Shown in pieces: positions 30,511 to 34,935 of a stretch of 34,935 bases of DNA. The stretch is from Hyphomicrobiales bacterium (GTDB lineage: Bacteria > Pseudomonadota > Alphaproteobacteria > Rhizobiales > Rhizobiaceae): positions 1-34,935 of the forward strand of contig JAFKJW010000110.1 in NCBI GenBank assembly GCA_017305925.1, given 5' to 3'. Below the pieces are notes generated by a model. The model saw nothing but the letters and a program-made list of their open reading frames with translations, did no database searches and was not told the DNA's origin. The first letter of the stretch is position 1. The number at the start of each line of letters is the position of its first letter. The position numbers and the translations under genes are program-made.

Positions 30511-32049
30511 ATGATGTTCCGTAAGGGGACGATTATCCCGGCCATGGCGCTGATGGCGTTTGCGCCTTTCGTGTCCGCGCACGCCGCGGTCCGATCGGAG
30601 GGCCAGCCCGCGGAGCGGATTCCGCGCGCGGCCGGCATCCGGCTCGCCCAGGTCGGCGAGGCCGAGGTCTACTACGACCGCGAGGGCCGTCGCGTTCTGG
30701 TGGACCGCGAGACCGGCGAGGTCCTGTCGATCGAGCGGCGGATTTCCCGGCAGGAATGGCGGCGGATTCAGCGCCAGCGGGCGTTGCAGCGCGAGGGCCG
30801 CTTCTATGACGACGATCCGTCCTATGGAGACGTCCCGCCGGCTCTCGAGCGCCCGCGGCTGCGCGAGCGGCGCTACGAGCTGGATGAGGACGGACTGCCG
30901 CGCGACTACAGCCGCTATCCCGACGACAATGTCCCGGAGGTCGATCCGGACGCGTTTCCCGAGGCCCCCGGCGACGAGATCGTGAAGCCTGCGTCGAGGC
31001 CGGAAACCGCCGGTCGCGACACCGTCGAGAGGCGGCAGCTCGACGAGAGGCCCGTGGGCAGCACGCCGCCGCGGGCCGAGACGGCTTCGGCGGAGCCCGC
31101 CGACGGCGCTTCGGCGAGAGCCTCCCTGGACGGCGGGACGGCGACGCAGCCCGCCGACACGGCTCTGCCGTCCGACAAGACGGCGGAACCGACCATCACC
31201 GGCAATTCCCGTCCGGAAGTGGCGGCGCTGCAAATCCTCCTCGACCGCAAGGGTGCCTCGCCCGGCGTGATCGACGGCCGCTTCGGCTCCAATGTGGACA
31301 AGGCGCTGGCCGCCTATCGCGAGATCACCGGCGACAACCTCAAATCGACCGATACGGAAGGGATCAAGAAGCGCCTGGCCGAAAGCGGCGGCGAGCCCTT
31401 CGCCAGCTACCAGATCACGGCGGAGGACGCGGCCGGTCCGTATGTGGCCTCCATCCCCGAGGACTACGGCAAGAAGGCGCAGCTGGAGCGGATGAGCTTC
31501 ACCTCCGTCACGGAGGCGCTCGCCGAGCGCTTCCACATGGACGAGGCCTATCTGAAGGCCCTCAATCCGGGCCTGGATTTCAATCGTCCGGGCACGATCG
31601 TCAAGGTCGCGAATTTCGGCCGGCTCGCCTCGGCGCCGGTTGCCAGGATCGTCGCCGACAAGGGCAGGAAGCAGGTTCGCGCCTATGACGAGGCCGGCAA
31701 GCTTGTGGCGGCCTATCCGGCGACCATCGGCTCGGCCGACACGCCGTCGCCCTCCGGCACGCATGCGGTCAGCCGCGTCGCGCTCGACCCCAATTACACC
31801 TACAACCCGAACCTGAACTTCAAGCAGGGCGACAACACGAAGGTGCTGACCATCCCGCCCGGGCCGAACGGCCCCGTCGGCTCGGTCTGGATCGCGCTGG
31901 ACAAGCCGACCTACGGCATCCACGGCACGCCGGAGCCCTCGAAGATCGGCAAGAGCGAAAGCCACGGCTGCGTCCGCCTGACGAACTGGGACGCGCGCGA
32001 ACTGGCGAAGCTCGTAAGGCCGGGCGTGCCGGTGGAATTCGTGGATTGA
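30511..32049 (+). CDS. Secreted L,D-transpeptidase (YkuD) with peptidoglycan-binding domain
   Basis: A 512-residue exported cell-wall enzyme. Signal peptide at 1-26 (Ala-His-Ala-Ala end), then a charged linker of about 190 residues, a PG_binding_1-like region (about 230-290, EVAALQILLDRKGASPGVID, GRFGSNVDKALAAY), and a C-terminal YkuD domain (about 375-512). The catalytic motif runs from His471 (HGTPEP) to SHGCVR with Cys487. Such enzymes form 3-3 cross-links between meso-diaminopimelate residues, abundant in rhizobia, or anchor proteins to peptidoglycan. ATG 30511 is followed by a second in-frame ATG. It faces a convergent M23 endopeptidase gene across a long inverted repeat. Confidence 0.93.
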   Translation: MMFRKGTIIPAMALMAFAPFVSAHAAVRSEGQPAERIPRAAGIRLAQVGEAEVYYDREGRRVLVDRETGEVLSIERRISRQEWRRIQRQRALQREGRFYDDDPSYGDVPPALERPRLRERRYELDEDGLPRDYSRYPDDNVPEVDPDAFPEAPGDEIVKPASRPETAGRDTVERRQLDERPVGSTPPRAETASAEPADGASARASLDGGTATQPADTALPSDKTAEPTITGNSRPEVAALQILLDRKGASPGVIDGRFGSNVDKALAAYREITGDNLKSTDTEGIKKRLAESGGEPFASYQITAEDAAGPYVASIPEDYGKKAQLERMSFTSVTEALAERFHMDEAYLKALNPGLDFNRPGTIVKVANFGRLASAPVARIVADKGRKQVRAYDEAGKLVAAYPATIGSADTPSPSGTHAVSRVALDPNYTYNPNLNFKQGDNTKVLTIPPGPNGPVGSVWIALDKPTYGIHGTPEPSKIGKSESHGCVRLTNWDARELAKLVRPGVPVEFVD

Positions 32050-32067
32050 GGCGGCAATCGGCAGTGG

Positions 32068-32346
32068 GCAGTCGGCGGATGGTTTCCCGTCCCGCGCTGC
32101 CGCGCCGTTCAGGCATGGATTCCATGGTCTATGCGGCCTGCGGCCGCTCCGCCATGGAATGACGAAGTCTTGAATCCTTAAGCCAATCGCAAACCTGGGC
32201 GCTTGAGCCAATCGCAGGCGCTGGCGTCTCGCGACAACTTTTCCACGTTCGTCATTCCATGGCGGAGCGGCCGCAGGCTGCGCAGACCATGGAATCCATG
32301 CCTGAACGGCGCGGCAGCGCGGGGCGGGAAACCATCCGCCGACTGC
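32068..32346. repeat. Long inverted repeat with 99-nt arms, including palindromic repeat copy 2
   Basis: Arms 32068-32166 and 32248-32346 are complementary at 95 of 99 positions with no gap. They enclose an 81-base centre that contains two imperfect copies of AGCCAATCGCA. The core 32105-32309 has the same CCGTTCAGGCATGGATTCC ends and the same centre as copy 1 at 9783-9972. Flanks carry short GGCAGTCGG-type repeats on both sides (32050-32080 and 32336-32370). It is non-coding and fills almost the whole 323-base gap between two convergent cell-wall genes, so its transcript would form a very long hairpin. Confidence 0.9.
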
Positions 32347-32372
32347 CGACTGCCTGTCCCCGACTGCCGCCC

Positions 32373-34130
32373 TTACCCCTGCACCTTGGCGCTCGCCACG
32401 CTCAGCGGGTCGGCGGCCTGCTCCTTCAGCAGCGAATCGATGCGGTCCCGCTCGGCCTTGAACGCGGTCAGCTCGCCGGCGGTCAGCGTGCGGCCGGTCG
32501 GCAGGCGCACGCGCATCGCGTCCACCTTGTTGCCGTTGACGATGAGCTCGTAGTGCAGGTGGGCGCCGGTCGAGAGGCCGGTCGAGCCGACATAGCCGAT
32601 GACCTGGCCCTGGCGGATGCGTGCGCCGGGCTGCACGCCCTTGGCGAAGGCGCTCTGGTGGTTGTAGGAGGTCTCGTAGCCGTTCGGATGGCGGATCACC
32701 GTCTGCCTGCCGTAGCCGTTCGACCAGCCCGCCTTCTCGACCACGCCGTTGCCGGTGGCGATGATCGGCGTACCGATGGGGGCGGCCCAGTCCGTGCCGG
32801 TGTGCATGCGCACATAGCCGAGGATCGGATGCCGCCGGGCGCCGAAGCCGGACGTCAAGCGCCCGTTCGGCACGGGGTTGCGCAGCAGGAACTGCTTGGA
32901 GCTCTTGCCGTCCTTGTCGAAATAGTCGACGGACCCGTCCTCCATCTGGAAGCGGTAGAAGGTCCGCGTCGTGCCGCCGAAGGTCGCTGCGACATAGAGC
33001 AGCTCCGAATCGGGGGACGCCTTGTCGTCCTCGTCGGGCTGCGAGAACAGCACCTCCAGCCGGTCGTTCGGGTCGAGCCTGGACTGGAAGTCGACATCGG
33101 AGGCGAGAAGGCGAATGAGGCCACGCGTCAATTCGCCTGAAAGCCCGTAGGAGAACGCCGCGCGGTAGATGCCGTCGTAGACCGAGGGAAGGTTGCCGCG
33201 CGCAATCGTCTTTGGCTGGGCGTCGAAGGCGGACGCGACCTCCGGATTCGGCTCCGGCTCGGAGGCGGGCACGAGCTGCCCCCTGTCGTCGCGGGCGATG
33301 GTCAGCAGGTGGCGGGTGCGGTCATAGACGCTCGTGCGCTTGATCTCCGGCCGGTCGCCGCGGACTTCCAGGCCGATTCGCAGCACTGTGCCGGCCTTCA
33401 GCCTGTCGGTGTTCAAAAGCCGTCCGATCGCCGCCGCCATGTCCTTGGCGTCGTCGCCGGCATAGTTGGAATCGGCCAACGCATTCACGATCCCGCGCTC
33501 CTCGGTGAACGGGATGATGTCCTCCGCGTAGGAGAGGGCCTCCTGGTCGGCCAGCTCCCGCGGCGCGACCGTGACGTTTTCCTGCACGATCTTCACGCCC
33601 GTCATCTCGCTCTCGACCTTCTCCCCGTAGATCTGGCTGGCGAGCGCCAGCGGCTTCGCCGCCTGGGCGCCGCTTTCGGAAAAGGCGTCGAGCGGATCGA
33701 AGGGCGGGTAGCTCTTGTTGGTGGTATGGCCGGCCGCGAGCGCCATCTTCACGTCCACGAAGGGGGTCATGCGAATCACGTCGCGGTCGCCGACCTTGCT
33801 GACTGTGGATATCTCGAATCGGCGACGGTCCCTGGCACGCGCGATCTGCCGCGGCGGTGCGATTCGCACCGTCTTGGCCTCGGCCCCTTCGTCGTCGCCC
33901 GTCACGGCCGTGATGTCGGCGATCTCCGGCGGCGTCGCCAGTTGCTCGCGCCCGTCGAGCGCGGCGAGCAGCGCCACGCCCATGAGGATGCTCGACGTGA
34001 CGCCCGTCAGGAAGGTCCCGGAGAGCCAGCGGGCCGAGATTTCGCGGCGGTCCGGCGGCTTGGTCCGCCCGTCGGCGACCAGCGGCGGCTCGCTGCCGAG
34101 AGCGGCTATGGTCTGTTCCGTATCGTCCAT
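32373..34130 (-). CDS. Membrane-anchored M23 family peptidoglycan metallopeptidase
   Basis: A 585-residue protein with a cytoplasmic N-terminus, one transmembrane segment (about 35-59, WLSGTFLTGVTSSILMGVAL), a long periplasmic region and a C-terminal LytM/M23 domain. Zinc ligands and catalytic residues are visible: HPILGYVRMHTGTDW (ligands near 443-447) and HLHYE at 524-528, so it looks active rather than a degenerate EnvC-like form. M23 enzymes cut peptide cross-links in murein. A similarly built M23 protein (RgsM) is required for polar growth in rhizobia; whether this is its ortholog needs a tree. The start ATG 34130 gives the usual Arg-rich segment before the membrane helix. Confidence 0.92.
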   Translation of the reverse strand: MDDTEQTIAALGSEPPLVADGRTKPPDRREISARWLSGTFLTGVTSSILMGVALLAALDGREQLATPPEIADITAVTGDDEGAEAKTVRIAPPRQIARARDRRRFEISTVSKVGDRDVIRMTPFVDVKMALAAGHTTNKSYPPFDPLDAFSESGAQAAKPLALASQIYGEKVESEMTGVKIVQENVTVAPRELADQEALSYAEDIIPFTEERGIVNALADSNYAGDDAKDMAAAIGRLLNTDRLKAGTVLRIGLEVRGDRPEIKRTSVYDRTRHLLTIARDDRGQLVPASEPEPNPEVASAFDAQPKTIARGNLPSVYDGIYRAAFSYGLSGELTRGLIRLLASDVDFQSRLDPNDRLEVLFSQPDEDDKASPDSELLYVAATFGGTTRTFYRFQMEDGSVDYFDKDGKSSKQFLLRNPVPNGRLTSGFGARRHPILGYVRMHTGTDWAAPIGTPIIATGNGVVEKAGWSNGYGRQTVIRHPNGYETSYNHQSAFAKGVQPGARIRQGQVIGYVGSTGLSTGAHLHYELIVNGNKVDAMRVRLPTGRTLTAGELTAFKAERDRIDSLLKEQAADPLSVASAKVQG

Positions 34131-34487
34131 CGAAAGGGCGACTTTTCCCTCGGGCCTGCTTGCTCAAGACCGCGACCTTTGCCTGCCGCGGCCTGCGAAG
34201 TCAACGAAACCGGCCGACTTCCCTCCGGATGCCCCCAGTCCCGGACGTGCCCCGCCGGCTGAATGCCGTCTCCGGCTGATGCGACCGTATTGAGGCGGCA
34301 ATAGGGCTCCGCGGCGGCAAAGCGGGGCGTTGCATCGCGGCGTTTTCCAGCGCATATCAAAGTACGCACGCGCGCGCGATTCGCGGCTTCCCGGGCCGCC
34401 GGTGCATGGTTCCTTGGGCGGCCCGAAGGGTTTTCGGGCGGCCCGCGTCGCGTGTCGTAAAAAATTCAAAAAAGTTCGAAATCGCTG
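34131..34487. other. Intergenic region upstream of the rRNA operon
   Basis: About 350 bases without a gene I can support. It should contain the minus-strand promoter of the M23 gene, which I could not place. The only clear structure is a small hairpin GCCCGAA-GGGTT-TTCGGGC at 34421-34439. An A-rich tract (34459-34473) immediately upstream of the rRNA promoter looks like an UP element. Confidence 0.5.
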
Positions 34488-34516
34488 TTGACACCGGAAG
34501 AGGCCGCCGACTATAT
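34488..34516 (+). promoter_or_regulatory. rRNA operon promoter
   Basis: Perfect TTGACA (34488-34493), 17-base spacer, CTATAT (34511-34516, within CTATATA), preceded by an A-rich tract. This is the usual form of rhizobial rrn promoters and lies about 360 bases before the 16S gene. Confidence 0.8.
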
Positions 34517-34669
34517 ACGCCTCATCAACGAGGGCGGTGCGCCGCTGGCGCGGAGAAGTTCGCTTCTAGAAAGCCCGAGTTGGACGAAATCAAGAGAGCC
34601 GCGTGAGCGACACTCGACAGGCCCCGAAGCCAGAAGCGAAACGGGCCACGACACTGCGTCCGCAATGTC

Positions 34670-34683
34670 TGTTCTTTGAAAAC
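34670..34683 (+). promoter_or_regulatory. boxA-like antitermination element in rRNA leader
   Basis: TGTTCTTTGAAAAC resembles the boxA consensus TGCTCTTTAACA bound by NusB/NusE, in the expected place in the leader between promoter and 16S. Confidence 0.55.
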
Positions 34684-34725
34684 TGAATATTGAAGAAAGA
34701 GAAACGTGGGCGGCAGAGTTCTGCT

Positions 34726-34755
34726 GGACCACAGCTTCCGAAAGGAAGCCGGTCC
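34726..34755 (+). other. rRNA leader hairpin with GAAA tetraloop
   Basis: GGACC pairs with GGTCC, enclosing GCTTCC-GAAA-GGAAGC: an 11-bp interrupted stem capped by a GNRA loop. Likely a structural or processing element of the pre-rRNA leader. Confidence 0.5.
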
Positions 34756-34873
34756 GAACGAGACTTTGGCGGATCACGTTTCGTGAGAATAAGTCTACCA
34801 AGATGTGAAAGCATCTAGGTGTGAATGTTCTCGTCGATTCATGCGTGACCAAAAAGCCAAATCAAAGTCTTAT

Positions 34874-34935
34874 AAACATGAGAGTTTGATCCTGGCTCAG
34901 AACGAACGCTGGCGGCAGGCTTAACACATGCAAGT
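34874..34935 (+). rRNA. rrs: 16S ribosomal RNA, 5' end (partial)
   Basis: The universal 16S start AGAGTTTGATCCTGGCTCAG is at 34881-34900, followed by AACGAACGCTGGCGGCAGGC and TTAACACATGCAAGT, the alphaproteobacterial wording. Only about 62 bases are in the window; the gene continues to the right. The exact mature 5' end is approximate. Confidence 0.97.

Noticed and set aside
32203-33140. Plus-strand open frames starting in the long inverted repeat
   Set aside because: They translate the repeat and then the antisense of the M23 gene; the similar peptide (PWNPCLNG) seen near 9800 is just the shared DNA repeat.
34406-34606. Small open frame across the rRNA promoter
   Set aside because: Overlaps the TTGACA/CTATAT promoter and untranslated leader, lacks a ribosome site and resembles no family.

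Overview
This is a GC-rich chromosomal segment from an alphaproteobacterium. It is most likely a member of the Hyphomicrobiales (Rhizobiales) close to Mesorhizobium and other Phyllobacteriaceae. The evidence is the 16S rRNA 5' end at the right edge, the gene order lysC-ptsP-prfA-prmC-DUF4167-clpB with ubiG to its left, the DUF1178, DUF4167 and DUF47-pit families, and the rhizobial style of the promoters. The species assignment is inference. Almost everything is core housekeeping DNA. I did not find a clearly new multi-gene system; the unusual material is a decayed toxin-antitoxin locus, a broken comF, and a pair of palindromic intergenic repeats.

Left part (1-9750): a minus-strand pair of a BioF2-like acetyltransferase and a polysaccharide flippase; secA on the minus strand with a clear TTGACA-N17-TATCTC promoter; and, divergently, a periplasmic PpiC-type prolyl isomerase followed by argJ, a GNAT acetyltransferase, mutT and a small membrane-anchored hypothetical protein. 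secA and ppiC share a 239-bp divergent control region, which is fitting because one drives export and the other folds exported proteins.

Middle (9750-18600): a palindromic repeat, a methyltransferase related to mitochondrial NDUFAF5, and, divergently, a comF copy broken by two internal deletions. Then come grxC, a nitrilase-family amidase, a DUF1178 protein and a DMT permease on the plus strand, convergent with a DUF47-pit phosphate uptake operon. ubiG (ubiquinone synthesis) follows on the minus strand. A two-gene ABC-2 exporter follows on the plus strand.

18590-19480 holds a BrnT/BrnA toxin-antitoxin locus in which the toxin has lost its start frame and runs in phase into the antitoxin, while a perfect 18-bp inverted-repeat operator remains upstream. 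After it comes the conserved block lysC, ptsP (nitrogen PTS enzyme I), prfA plus prmC (release factor 1 and the enzyme that methylates its GGQ motif), a DUF4167 protein, a DUF998 membrane protein and clpB behind a heat-shock-type promoter.

Right part (29600-34935): a small membrane protein with a Gly/Met-rich tail, a secreted L,D-transpeptidase and a convergent membrane-anchored M23 endopeptidase (both cell-wall enzymes), separated by a near-perfect inverted repeat with 99-nt arms. The window ends in the promoter, leader and first bases of an rRNA operon.
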